Source: Watersipora subatra
Taxonomy: Eukaryota > Bryozoa > Gymnolaemata > Cheilostomatida > Watersiporidae
NCBI RefSeq assembly: GCF_963576615.1
Contig: NC_088711.1
Coordinates: 22,600,182 to 22,664,181, forward strand
DNA: 64,000 bases
Reading direction: 5' to 3'
The first letter of the stretch is position 1; each line of letters opens with the position of its first letter. Below, in pieces: positions 39,001 through 50,126 of this stretch. A program made the translations under genes and the position numbers. A model generated the notes under the pieces. The model did no database searches, had not been told where the DNA came from, and worked only from the letters and a program-made list of their open reading frames with translations.

Positions 39001-42000
39001 GATATTACAGCACAGACCAATAACATGAGATATTATAGCACAAACCAATAAAATGAGATATTGCAGCACAAACCAATAAAATGAGATATTGCAGCACAAA
39101 CCAATAGCATGAGATATTACAGCACAAACCAATAGCATGAGATATTACAGCACAAACCAATAGCATGAGATATTACAGCACAAACCAATAGAATGAGATA
39201 TTACAGCACAAACCAATAAAATGAGATATTATAGCACAGACCAATAGCATGAGATATTACAGCACAAACCAATAGCATGAGATATTACAGCACAGACCAA
39301 TAACATGAGATATTATAGCACAAACCAATAAAATGAGATATTGCAGCACAAACCAATAAAATGAGATATTGCAGCACAAACCAATAAAATGAGATATTGC
39401 AGCACAAACCAATAGCATGAGATATTACAGCACAAACCAATAGCATGAGATATTACAGCACAAACCAATAGCATGAGATATTACAGCACAAACCAATAGA
39501 ATGAGATATTACAGCACAAACCAATAAAATGAGATATTATAGCACAGACCAATAGCATGAGATATTACAGCACAAACCAATAACATGAGACATTACAGCA
39601 CAAACCAATAGCATGAGATATTATAGCACAAACCAATAAAATGAGATATTACAGCACAGACCAATAGCATGAGATATTACAGCACAAACCAATAGCATGA
39701 GATATTACAGCACAGACCAATAACATGAGATATTATAGCACAAACCAATAAAATGAGATATTGCAGCACAAACCAATAAAATGAGATATTGCAGCACAAA
39801 CCAATAGCATGAGATATTACAGCACAAACCAATAGCATGAGATATTACAGCACAAACCAATAGCATGAGATATTACAGCACAAACCAATAGAATGAGATA
39901 TTACAGCACAAACCAATAAAATGAGATATTATAGCACAGACCAATAGCATGAGATATTACAGCACAAACCAATAGCATGAGATATTACAGCACAAACCAA
40001 TAGCATGAGATATTACAGCACAAACCAATAAAATGAGACATTACAGCACAAACCAATAGAATGAGATATTACAGCACAAACCAATAGAATGAGATATTAC
40101 AGCACAGACCAATAGCATGAGATATTACAGCACAAACCAATAGCATGAGATATTACAGCACAAACCAATAAAATGAGACATTACAGCACAAACCAATAGC
40201 ATGAGATATTATAGCACAAACCAATAAAATGAGATATTACAGCACAAACCAATAAAATGAGATATTACAGCACAAACCAATAAAATGAGATATTACAGCA
40301 CAAACCAATAAAATGAGATATTACAGCACAGACCAATAGAATGAGATATTACAGCACAAACCAATAGCATGAGATATTACAGCACAAACCAATAAAATGA
40401 GACATTACAGCACAAACCAATAGAATGAGATATTACAGCACAGACCAATAGCATGAGATATTACAGCACAGACCAATAGCATGAGATATTACAGCACAAA
40501 CCAATAGCATGAGATATTACAGCACAAACCAATAAAATGAGACATTACAGCACAAACCAATAGAATGAGATATTACAGCACAGACCAATAGCATGAGATA
40601 TTACAGCACAAACCAATAGCATGAGATATTACAGCACAAACCAATAGCATGAGATATTATAGCACAAACCAATAGAATGAGATATTACAGCACAGACCAA
40701 TAGCATGAGATATTATAGCACAAACCAATAGCATGAGATATTACAGCACAAACCAATAGCATGAGATATTACAGCACAAACCAATAGCATGAGATATTAT
40801 AGCACAAACCAATAGAATGAGATATTACAGCACAGACCAATAGCATGAGATATTACAGCACAAACCAATAGAATGAGATATTACAGCACAGACCAATAGC
40901 ATGAGATATTACAGCACAAACCAATAGAATGAGATATTACAGCACAGACCAATAACATGAGATATTATAGCACAAACCAATAGAATGAGATATTACAGCA
41001 CAAACCAATAGCATGAGATATTACAGCACAGACCAATAGAATGAGATATTACAGCACAGACCAATAGCATGAGATATTATAGCACAAACCAATAGAATGA
41101 GATATTACAGCACAAACCAATAGCATGAGATATTATAGCACAAACCAATAGAATGAGATATTACAGCACAGACCAATAGCATGAGATATTACAGCACAAA
41201 CCAATAGAATGAGATATTACAGCACAGACCAATAAAATGAGATATTACAGCACAAACCAATAAAATGAGATATTATAGCACAAACCAATAGAATGAGATA
41301 TTACAGCACAGACCAATAGCATGAGATATTACAGCACAAACCAATAGAATGAGATATTACAGCACAGACCAATAAAATGAGATATTACAGCACAAACCAA
41401 TAAAATGAGATATTACAGCACAGACCAATAGCATGAGATATTACAGCACAAACCAATAGAATGAGATAATGCAGCACAAACCAATAGCATGAGATATTAC
41501 AGCACAAACCAATAGAATGAGATATTACAGCACAAACCAATAGCATGAGATATTACAGCACAGACCAATAGCATGAGATATTACAGCACAAACCAATAGC
41601 ATGAGATATTACAGCACAAACCAATAAAATGAGACATTACAGCACAAACCAATAGAATGAGATATTGCAGCACAAACCAATAGCATGAGATATTGCAGCA
41701 CAAACCAATAGAATGAGATATTACAGCACAAACCAATAGCATGAGATATTATAGCATAGACCAATAGAATGAGATATTACAGCACAGACCAATAGCATGA
41801 GATATTACAGCACAAACCAATAAAATGAGATATTGCAGCACAAACCAATAAAATGAGATATTGCAGCACAAACCAATAGCATGAGATATTACAGCACAAA
41901 CCAATAGAATGAGATATTACAGCACAGACCAATAACATGAGATATTATAGCACAAACCAATAGAATGAGATATTACAGCACAAACCAATAGCATGAGATA

Positions 42001-43447
42001 TTACAGCACAGACCAATAGAATGAGATATTACAGCACAGACCAATAGCATGAGATATTATAGCACAAACCAATAGAATGAGATAATGCAGCACAAACCAA
42101 TAGCATGAGATATTACAGCACAAACCAATAGCATGAGATATTACAGCACAAAGATATATTACTGAGACAACCAATGGAATACAGACCCACAAAAAATGCC
42201 ATGGCTAACAGTATGCAACTCCTGTCTGAAGATTATTAAAAGACTAGTCAGTTTATACTAACAAACATGAATATGTAGACAGAATACAAGTTGTGATAGT
42301 AACATTCCACTCACCAGCTCGAGAGGCTTATTGGGATGGTAGAGCCAAAACTCTAGGAGGTAGTCAGAAGGCGCCTGGTTAGGCAGCTGATCCAACTCAA
42401 ATGGAGTGATGGAGTTCTCATCTTGCCTGATATACTGGTAGGAGACGAGCCAGTGGCTGCCCTTGAGGAAGCCCAAGAAGACTCTCCTATGCAATAATAT
42501 GAAAGGTTTGCTGATGAATTGCTGTGAGGGTTATATAATGAATGAAGGCAGTCAAATCTCTACTCCAACTTGAATCTGTATATAATTTTTTCAACATGCG
42601 ATGTAAAATGTTCATGAACAATTGTCTTGACAATCACAATAATCTCCAACACTAAACTTGCAGAAATTACAACTTTGAAAGTAAAAAATGATAAAATTGA
42701 AATTAGACTTTACAACTTTATATGTTTCCGTTTTAATGTAACATGTTACTACTTGGAAGTATTTAGCATTGTTTTTTGGGCACTGGAATGAATTAAACTA
42801 AATATAATAAAAGCTTATAAAATATTTGCTCAAAATTCTATCTCTTTTGACAAACAAATTAAATACCGCAATAGATTAACTTTGTATGTCAAGGTCTGGC
42901 TGTATATGCCATATCAGGGTATATCACAATACATAGAGTATGCAAGTACCATCCATAGACTTGAATGCTTCAACTAGAGATAGAAATAAAATGGTAGTCT
43001 TGTAACACTGAGTAGGAGCATTTGACATTCAACTTAAATTAGAAACAAAATCTAGTTCATAATTGTATAGCAAATGGTTGCTCTAGTAGCTCAAACTGTA
43101 ACTCCATGACACCCACTCGAGCATGGCTAAATACTACCAGCCAGAGTCAAACATTCACAGCAGCATCAACAGCTGCATAAAACACAGAAAATGAAACAAT
43201 AAATAGACATTTGTAACATTCTTCAAGGTTTCTGTCATTACAATAATGGCTTCAGGAAGTCAAGCAAATCATCAAGTGTAAATTATAATTCCATGATTTT
43301 GTTAGCATTCTATACAAGAGTAAGTTGAGCCAATATGTACTTGTGAAGTTGTCTGATAGACTGAACTAGATCTTGCAGTCTTCTTGGTTTGACTGCTGTA
43401 CGAAGACATTTAATAGTTGCTCTGAGAAACTGCTTTGATTGTGACAT
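15005..43447 (-). CDS. DCAF15: DCAF15 homologue (CRL4 substrate receptor), complete
   Basis: Nine minus-strand exons, phases consistent: 43341-43447, 42315-42486, 34531-34743, 28971-29268, 27888-28009, 18715-18852, 16478-16560, 16152-16378, 15005-15060; total 1416 nt, 471 aa (human 600 aa). Anchors to human DCAF15: KRVFLGFLKGSHWLVSY (HIFLGFSKCGRYVLSY), ELKYVRNLF (KLVRQVRLF), VYQWIDDPRYLLVFG (VCEWPSDASKVIVFG), TLYLNLSDQTLYCVSISHSA ([20 protein letters not shown]), WIDLELFIIDQV then EYIEICAETGKAV (LTLDFEYVINEV, VILEVCPETNQVL), FIWDVQSGKVE (VAWDLNTGIFE), and the C-terminus SLDRTAVITL (DSERYTWIVL). Residues 7-34 are helical and basic and sit where the DDB1-binding helices are expected. DCAF15 docks substrates on DDB1-CUL4 for ubiquitination. 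The serine/acidic middle loop of the human protein is largely absent. Exon 4 has an alternative acceptor (29240), but only 29268 keeps phase. The start ATG (43445-43447) is the first Met of the exon frame after GGAAAGCCG; an upstream exon is possible. Confidence 0.85.
15379..16043. mobile_element. MITE family M2, copy 1 (in DCAF15 last intron)
   Basis: Ends are inverted repeats: left AGTAGACAGTCCTACAACG, right (reverse complement) AGTAGATCTTCCTATAACG. Inside, several blocks match 58720-59600 in the same orientation, such as GTAAAATACAT, TTTAATTTAATG, GCAGCTACTTATTCTCTG and CTTGTTATTCAAA. Both copies carry repeated ACGTTATAGG-type subterminal motifs. No coding potential, so non-autonomous. Confidence 0.7.
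16850..17285 (-). other. G+C-rich island, possible solo LTR or promoter-like DNA
   Basis: In DCAF15 intron 6 (16561-18714). On the minus strand a G+C-rich block (17030-17130) leads to CTTATATAAAGGACAGG, a TATA-box-like element at about 16940-16960, then an AT-rich tail. This order resembles a retrotransposon LTR, but no flanking retrotransposon genes or firm TG..CA ends are visible. Frames open in both directions are short and unrecognised. Confidence 0.25.
17320..17460 (+). repeat. Dispersed repeat family R1, copy B
   Basis: Plus-strand copy of the element at 2160-2300 (minus). It shares GTTGTTATGGTTACCC, a GCGCCATATTTATG-like block and a CCCGCATTAACTT end. Located in DCAF15 intron 6. Confidence 0.6.
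17690..18150 (-). repeat. Composite SINE-like repeat family S3, copy 1
   Basis: Reading on the minus strand: a GCCTGGCATTGCCTGGGTAA box (about 18095-18125), then CCATTCTAACTTTCAAA (about 18040-18057), then a tRNA-like module with a B-box-like GTGTTCAATTCCAG (about 17765-17795), then a tail with ACAGACAAATGAACAC. The same order of parts occurs twice on the plus strand at 55262-56200. Confidence 0.55.
19120..27480. repeat. 35-bp satellite array filling DCAF15 intron 5
   Basis: About 240 units built on CAATGAAACATCTGTCCATT plus TAGAAGTAACCTCAG, with 34- and 36-bp variants (AACCTAGCAATG, CTGTCCCATTTC). Units group into higher-order repeats. A long block recurs at about 20.9, 22.0 and 23.0 kb (spacing 1055 and 1016 bp), giving three identical 66-codon frames on the minus strand (20948-21148, 22003-22203, 23019-23219). 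A second block near 23.6-24.1 kb recurs about 760 bp later. These frames are repeat artefacts. Confidence 0.97.
27481..27765. repeat. Diverged edge of the 35-bp array
   Basis: Units become degenerate but keep the 35-bp period, with a new consensus around CTACACAATAAAGACCTAC and AATAGAGTCAAC. This is the expected picture of an old array margin not homogenised by unequal exchange. It ends about 120 bp from DCAF15 exon 27888-28009. Confidence 0.75.
28297..28676. repeat. 21-bp tandem array in DCAF15 intron 4
   Basis: About 18 units of GTTACACTCAGCCTATCA plus 3 bases, with CTCGG/CACAG and CACG/CATG variants that alternate in blocks. Since 21 is divisible by three, several frames on both strands are open and give repetitive 127-149 codon frames; none has gene support. 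Confidence 0.95.
29708..29806. repeat. 30-bp tandem array, left part
   Basis: About three units of GTCTCATCTACTAGTTAGAG plus ACAGTTGCAT-type sequence. The array is interrupted at a TA by the element at 29807-31038 and resumes at 31039. It lies in DCAF15 intron 3. Confidence 0.9.
29807..31038 (+). mobile_element. Tigger/pogo-type DNA transposon relic, 1.23 kb
   Basis: Terminal inverted repeats CAGTAATACTTCAACTTACG (left) and CGTAAGTTGAAGTATGACTG (right), flanked by the TA target duplication (29805-29806 and 31039-31040). Internally, 30085-30246 encodes a Tigger-like N-terminal helix-turn-helix (psq/CENP-B type: KNIEKYAKC, LARQYDRNT, IIKQKDYI). A later segment at about 30304-30385 reads KQLAGDSVTETMLCEKAGAI, typical of the next part of Tigger transposases. 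Stops and frameshifts separate the pieces and the DDE catalytic domain is missing, so it is a deleted, dead copy. An internal palindrome with AAATTTCTCGCT arms lies at about 30549-30580. Confidence 0.85.
30085..30390 (+). pseudogene. Tigger-like transposase fragment, broken
   Basis: The first part (30085-30243) is open and carries the DNA-binding helix-turn-helix. A stop at 30244-30246 and a frame change follow, then a second readable stretch from about 30304. Nothing resembling the DDE catalytic core follows before the right terminal repeat. No function expected. Confidence 0.75.
31039..31370. repeat. 30-bp tandem array, right part
   Basis: About eleven units of GTCCCATCTACTAGTTAGAG plus ACAGTTGTAT. 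The 10-residue protein period (SHLLVGDSCM) of the plus-strand frame is only the repeat read through. Units decay after about 31310. 31371-31993 shows no assignable feature. Confidence 0.9.
31994..32979 (-). mobile_element. hAT-type DNA transposon relic, about 1 kb
   Basis: The ends are inverted: left TGGTAAAGATGCCCCGATT, right (reverse complement) TGGTAGAGTTGTCCCGATT, each followed by ATACCGAT/TATCGG-type subterminal repeats as seen in many hAT elements. On the minus strand at about 32345-32450 a frame reads CSSSSVANESLFSTTGYI before a stop, resembling the hAT C-terminal dimerisation motif (..SSAPSERIFSAAG..). The rest of the transposase is missing or decayed. Target duplications are not clear. 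Located in DCAF15 intron 3; 32980-34530 shows no other feature. Confidence 0.65.
34926..42150. repeat. 28-bp satellite array filling DCAF15 intron 2
   Basis: About 258 units of CCAATAGCATGAGATATTAC plus AGCACAAA. Variation is concentrated at a few positions: CAAACC/CAGACC, AGCATG/AGAATG/AAAATG/AACATG, and TATTAC/TATTGC/TATTAT. Strings of variants recur (for example a pair of AAAATG..TATTGC units followed by several AGCATG units), showing local higher-order amplification. Every unit has a CCAAT pentamer. The array leaves about 165-180 bp to the flanking exons. Confidence 0.97.
42845..42902 (+). mobile_element. Solo right-end fragment of Tigger-like MITE
   Basis: Sequence ending TATGTCAAGGTCTGGCTG resembles the right end of the element at 3602-4361 (TATGTCAAGGTATGACT), preceded by ACAAATTAA as in that copy. 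No left end is seen; DCAF15 intron 1. Confidence 0.4.
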
Positions 43448-44188
43448 CGGCTTTCCAGTCAGCTGGTAAAACATAGCATTTAACGGTGAATATAAATTAC
43501 AGTAATGATAACCATGGAGTAACACATGCGTAATAAAGAACGATAATTCAGTAATAGTTCCAAAGTAACAAACAATGCTACTGAATTTAGACAAGACTCG
43601 GCAACAAAATTTTGTGTCCATAAAGCTACGCACAGGCGCAGTATTATAGAGCACATATCATATTTGATTGCTTTTGTTTGGTGCACATAGAAGACAGTGG
43701 TAGAATTTGGAGTTGTAACGCAAAGGGATGCTATGGCTGTTCATCTGTTATTCAACATAACTCCAGCTAGAACACATAATAAAAACTTCAAATGTTCCAA
43801 TTATCAGCTACAGAAACCGACTGACATCACCGACAGCTTGTGCAAATAACTAGGCGTGAAATATACATGCGTGCGGCTGTCGTATGGTTTTTTATTTTTC
43901 ACTTATAGTGGTAAACACATTTCTATTGTAAAATTCTAACATAAGCCAAAATAGAAGAACTCTGACCAAATAAACTGCTGACACTCTAAATATTTGCATA
44001 TACTTAAACAAGTTGATTCCTAATTTACAAAACACACTGGGAGCAGTTTGTAAGGTAAAATATTTCACATTAAAATGACATGACAGAACTATACTAAATT
44101 ATTTACAATTGTACTGCAAATGCTTTCATAATTATGATCATAATCATGAGGAAGTTTCACCTGATTTGGTGAGTATAGTATATTTCAT

Positions 44189-44232
44189 GGGTATGCTATA
44201 CCACCAGGAATTAAGAGGGGTATAGCATACCC
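44189..44232. repeat. Perfect 14-bp hairpin
   Basis: GGGTATGCTATACC (44189-44202) pairs with GGTATAGCATACCC (44219-44232) over a 16-nt loop. It lies about 750 bp upstream of the DCAF15 start, so it could be a promoter-proximal or 5' structured site, or a short foldback element. Confidence 0.7.
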
Positions 44233-46141
44233 CCCTTACAACTCTTTCATGAATATAGCAAGTTAAAAGTTTAAATATTCATGTAATCCTATAGTACACA
44301 TAAGTTATTATCCTAACATTGTGTGCACCGCAAATGCTTGCTGAAGTAATGGGCCTTATTTGTACTTGTGTTGAGATGGTTTGTGAAACCTGAAAAAACA
44401 ATGGCTATGCAAAATTACAAAAATTTAGCTTTAATCTAGTAAATTTATCCTGGCACACCTGAGACAATTGTAGGCCTAATGGTTTAAGACTCTGACAAAC
44501 TCAGAAGTCCTTTCGTACTAGGTACTGCAGCACATGATACCAACCTGTCTGTTCATAAGATGGGGAAGTATACAGTTCATTGGTCTTTGCTTGCAAGAAC
44601 ATCTTGAATAGGAAGAAGGAAGTCTAACTTTAGAAGACATTTCTGTAAAATGTACAGTTAAAAACAAAACTACAAAAACAAAGCCTAATTGTTCACATAA
44701 GTTACGAAGCTTTGCTCTGCAATTTAAGCAATGTTAAACTCTGAAACCATACTGATCAAAACTGCACCGATCAGCAGACCTATCTTGCAATTAAAAGATC
44801 TTGTAAAGAAACAAGGCAAAAATAAAGTATTGCAAATGTTGATGCAACAAATCGATCTCCTAAACATTTGGATTGCGATAAGACTAAATCTGAGCAATTT
44901 TGCTTAAGCCTACAAGCTACTACTTGAATTATCACATTGTAAAAAGTAAAACTAATTTTTAAAGTATATGTTGAATGTTGGAAGGAAGAAATACTAAGTT
45001 GAGTTTGCTAAGCTCAACCCTGTTATAATTAAAATGAAAATATTATCTAACCATTAGCGGGTCTAAAGCTGACTCTTTCAGTTTCTGGCATTTTGGATCA
45101 AAACCATGGAGTATTTTCGGATCATATAGTGGTGTTAAAATTGCGTGGGTATTTCTGATTAGTGCGAAGAGCGAGTTAATTTCTCAAACGAGCAAAAGAA
45201 CTGTAGTCCGAAGGTGATTACCGTCCGCTAACATTAAGCTAAAAATAATACCGACAATAATATCGCATGCGTCGGTCTGTTTTGCGCTAGGTCTTCATGT
45301 CCAGCCAATTGTTAACATTGACAGTAATTTTCGATAGCTAATTGGTCACGCATTAAAGAACCGCGCAGATTGAGATAGAGAGAACAATTACAAAATGTAA
45401 TGCGTGAGCAGCTTCAGGGTGAATTTGACAACTCTAGCCGTTATTCAGTAATAGCACAATGCTGAAACATGAAACTGGAAGAGAGTTGCAAAATAATACA
45501 TATATGTGATGAAATTTGAGTACATCAACTTTTGAATTAGATGTTTGCTGACTTTACTTTGTTTTACATAAAACACAATGAGCATGAGAGTGGTCCTCAT
45601 AAAGTTCCCCTATCTATAACTGATGTGAAAGCTGTATAATTTCAATAGCCATAATTGAAGCAGTTAATATTGCTCAAGTGTACACAGTTTATGTATTTGT
45701 GCCATTAGAAGCAATTTTCTGACGCCTTTGTTATGCAAATTGGGTTTTTAGTAAAATTTTACAACAATATGACAATTCTCCTAAACGGGAAAAATGTTTA
45801 GGCCCTAAATTTTACTCATCACATTCGAAAATAAATGGTGCTGACAAAAAAATATAAAATTGCACTTTCCATAACACATCTGGAGGCACCTAGCTTGTTA
45901 ATTTGTTATGCTGTAACAGTATTGAATATTAAGCTTTGCACTCTACACCTTTTTGCTAGCCAATTTACCATCGGAAAACATTGCAGTAACGCACACTGAG
46001 TATTATAACAATGCAAATGCTAAAGTGGAGGTTAGATATATAAAAATGCATTTGATACAAATATAGCAAGTAGTAAACAAGGTTTTTAGTTAGCCTGAAA
46101 ACCTTAATATGTATTTATGAATCTCCATTGGAAATGTTTGC

Positions 46142-46212
46142 TCATTTCTTGCTGTTTATTGGTAATGGAATTACCAATAAATGGTAATGGAATTACCAAT
46201 AAATGGTAATGG
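46142..46212. repeat. 22-bp palindromic minisatellite, three copies
   Basis: Each unit contains GGTAAT-GGA-ATTACC, a hairpin with a 3-nt loop; in the first copy the stem extends to TATTGGTAAT/ATTACCAATA. Three copies lie in tandem. Confidence 0.85.
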
Positions 46213-46440
46213 AATTACCACTGGTCACTGATCACTGGTCTCCAGTCATTTGTCACTGGTGATTGGTGACTGGTCTCCAGGCACTGGTCACTGTTCTCCA
46301 GGCACTGATCCATCGTCTCCAGTCATTGGACACTGGTGACTGGTCACTGGTCTCCAGTCACTGATCACTGGTCTCCAGTCACTGGTCACTGGTCTCCAGT
46401 CATTGGTCACTGATCACTAGTTACTAGTCACTGGTCAATA
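46213..46440. repeat. Degenerate CACTGGTC-type minisatellite
   Basis: Repeated phrases CACTGGTCTCCAGTCA and ACTGGTCACTGATCACT, themselves built from ACTGGT/ACCAGT-like inverted halves (CTGGTCTCCAG is self-complementary around its centre). It adjoins the palindromic array at 46142-46212. Confidence 0.8.
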
Positions 46441-49400
46441 CTTTCAGCTGCTCTGCTCATTTAACTTGAATAGCCTTCTTTTCTGTCACCGGGTCCAGAC
46501 GCCTGCGCAAACAGGAAACCTGAAATTGTTCTTCCTATTACTATCATCTATTGTTACTAATTTTGTGTGAATTTTAAAAATAGTTTTTATTTTTAGTTCA
46601 GAAGTTTGATCATCTCATTGATGCTAGATTGTTATTATTGGTAATAATACAGAGTCTTTAAAATAGCCATAATAGTAATGATAGTAAAGAATAATCCCCT
46701 TTTATTACTATTATTATCATTATTATCGTTATTACTATTATTACTTTTATTAATCTTATTACTATTTTTACTACTATTATTATTGTTTTTATTCCAATGC
46801 AGTGTTTTTATTGAATGTACTCACAAAGATATCTTCAGTTGATAATAAACTGTTGGTTTAATTTTATAGTTTCAATCTTTCATTAATCACATTAATCTCA
46901 CTACTTTCAGGTCATGCTTTATTATTTCAACTACTACAGTCATCAATATATCTTGTCCTTTTGTAGTTTGTTGTTTGTTCTGTTAGTGCTTCCACATAGT
47001 TCAATGCTGTCAAGTCTGTACATAGTCCAAGTCTAATGTGCTAACTTCTGATTTTATATGCGTCATTTGAGTGTCTTAAAGAGTAACTTTAATTTATTTT
47101 CTAATTCCAGTATCTCCTTCATCGACTACATGCAAATACTTCCAATATATCCTTCATCGACTAGATGCTTCCTATGCTCCAAAGGTGGTACTCTATTTTG
47201 TGTTATCATGAAGAGCCTCACCTGATACAATTATTATCTGTATCATTCTCGTCTTTCTCTTATGTATTTTTCGGATCAAAGCTTAGACTTTTGACCTCCT
47301 GTTTAATAACTACTTCTTCATCTACACTTTGTTGTCCCACGACCGAACATGAGCGAAGCGATTGGTTTGGGAGATTTATGATAAATGCACATGTGCACAA
47401 AACTCCCGAAAAATTATCCGTTAACGGCCGTCACCAAACCCTTGTAACGAAATCTTATCAACAAATTTAACTATTTTTCAGTAGTCGTTTAAATATAATA
47501 ATGATACAAAACGCATATAAACCTATTTAAATGTGTTACCAAGCCTTTGAAAGGTTACCGCAAATTCCTAAAACTAACCCATCTGATCGGATTATACATA
47601 AATAGACAGATTTATTTGGCCGAAAATCGTTATTAAAACTTGCTAAGCCTCACTTTTATCAAAGTTAAGACCGGAAATTAAAACGCCGAGCGACAGAGAA
47701 TAGAACGATTAAGTCGTGCACATTTCACCAAAAAAATAACGTGCACGTTTCACCAGTCTATAGCATTGTCGAATTGCCGAAGGTTTCTGTAATTAAGTTA
47801 GGAGTACTGAAATCGTTTCATTTTTGCCGATTTCAAAGTAACTGACATTTTAGACAATTTTGAGTACTTTGGTATTCTAACTGATGTCCAACGCAGTGTA
47901 AGTAAAGAAAATGACGATGATATTTTTTCTAACGGTTCTTATAAGATTATTACAATAATTAATTATAAGTTTGGATGACTACAGAACAATGACTACGTAG
48001 TACAGAATTTTTAAAAATCTATGTAAATATCACAACTTCGTGATATTGTTAGCTATGACGTTTTGAAATGTAAACAAAATTGTGCATTGGTTTTATATTA
48101 TTACTATATTAATAATATTGGTTATTCTAATAATATCATTGCATTTTACTTTTAATATTGGCCAATATTGCATTTCTCCTATTGCAGGGGGAGAGATATA
48201 AACATATAATCTTTTCCTTTCATTATTGCTATTTGTTGTATATAATAACACCCACACCCGGTACATTACAGCCACTATTGCAGTTATCCTATTGCACTGC
48301 AGTGCCATTTGACTGCTAATATTGCATTTCTCAACCATCAGTACCCTTTCTTTTTTTTCCAATATCACTTTGGTCGTGGGCTGCATGACAGTGGAATTTT
48401 TAGTAATATATGTTATTTTTACCTGATTCGGCAGTTTAGTATATCTTATATTGAAACCTTCTATAATCCAGATATTATTTTCCCCTTACCTATATTATTA
48501 ACTATAAACTAACATGTTAGTCAACTTTAGAGTTGCCTCTCTATGGTAGCTCTCTTATTTTGACAATCTGGAGTTGTCTTCTTCTCTATTGTGTCATTGC
48601 TTAGTATGAGCAGTCTATGTTCAAACCATTGTTATTAGTGCCAAAGAGTTTTCTTACCTTGAGCAGGTAATAACGCTGCTATCTGTGGTGGGCCAGTGTT
48701 TCATTATCACTGACCCCAGTTAACTGACCCCAGCAACCAGTTTACTAGATGCTTCTCATCCGCTTCTGCTTGTCCAGCCACTCTGATGACGGATAGCCAA
48801 AAGTGCTTTGATTTCTATTTTCTGTTTTCTAGATGTGATTCACTTCTATCTCTAAATGTCAGTAGGCTACATTGTTATTAGTGTTTGTTCTTTTTCTTTC
48901 ACTTGGTCTTTCTTTGTTTATTGGTGTTACCTTTACAATTATTATTATTATTATTGTTATTATAATTACTATTATGGGTTTTCTAATGGCTACAGCTAAT
49001 GTGTATGTCTGTCATTAACCTAGTTTTACATGATGAGGATGAATAATATTTTTTGTAAAATAAAAACCAGTCCAAACAGGGCCAATTTTTATTAAATTAC
49101 TCCTGTCATTGTTACAACTCTTATCATAGTAAAGATTAACGTAGAGCTCTATCAGTGTGTGCTGATGATTACACTGCTGTGTATCTAAACTGTCAAACTT
49201 GTATAAACAGCACCTTCTCCATTTTACCAATTATTATTGCTAATACAATAGTCTCTATTAAATTTATTATTAATTTATTTTTTTGTATCATGCCAATTTT
49301 GTACCACCGTGATGTTTGCCCAAAATCTAAAAGCGCTTGGGATTTACCATTTTTGGTGAGCTATAAAATGTTGAGTCATACTCACCTGTCCATCAAGGAC

Positions 49401-50041
49401 ATTGCTCACTGGCATCCCATATTTAATAGTTTCAATAACAGCAAACGTTTAACCCAATTCAATGTTTAATTCAATTCACCATATAATGATTTGGTATATT
49501 ATTTTTGTATGCATATCAGATATCATCTAACTATGTGTTTCAAGGCACGCAGTGATATCTCACCATATTATTACTGCATAAGTATTCGCAGATGTTATAA
49601 TGATTAAAGTATCATATTCATCAGTCAGGGTGCGCAACATTTGGCACGCTGCTCACTCGTGACCTATTGTCTCGTCTGCTCTGCCCAGACTACAAACAAG
49701 CACCGTCCAACACCAAGTAAAATAACGGCAGAGTCCATAAGGGCAAACTTTGAAAGCATCTTGTCAATTGAGTAAAAGTACAAATTGGTCGTTTTATAGT
49801 TTGTGGCTGATCTTTTCATCAGATTCAAGCCATGACATATATATAAGTGAATGATTGAGAAAAGGTGCTTATCTAATTTTTAGATACACGGATAACTCTC
49901 ATTTGGTAGCAGGAGAAATAACCATATTTTATAATAATCACCAGCATTACACCTACATATAATGATTCTCGCTGTCATTATGTGGCTGGCAAAGCTTATG
50001 AGTAAAACCTTCAAATTTGACTACTATTTTTAATAAATGGT

Positions 50042-50098
50042 AATCTCAAAGTTAGACTAACAAATCTAAATCTCAAAGTTAGACTAACAAATCTAAAT
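50042..50098. repeat. 27-bp tandem duplication
   Basis: A 27-bp unit with AATCTCAAAGTTAGACTAAC occurs twice in tandem, about 300 bp before the SLC16 start codon. Confidence 0.8.
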
Positions 50099-50126
50099 AG
50101 TTGGATATTGCTATTGATGAAGTAAC

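Noticed and set aside
19120..42150. Possible CRISPR-like regular repeats
   Set aside because: Units are contiguous head-to-tail without unique spacers, lie in introns of a eukaryotic gene, and no cas genes are present; these are satellites.
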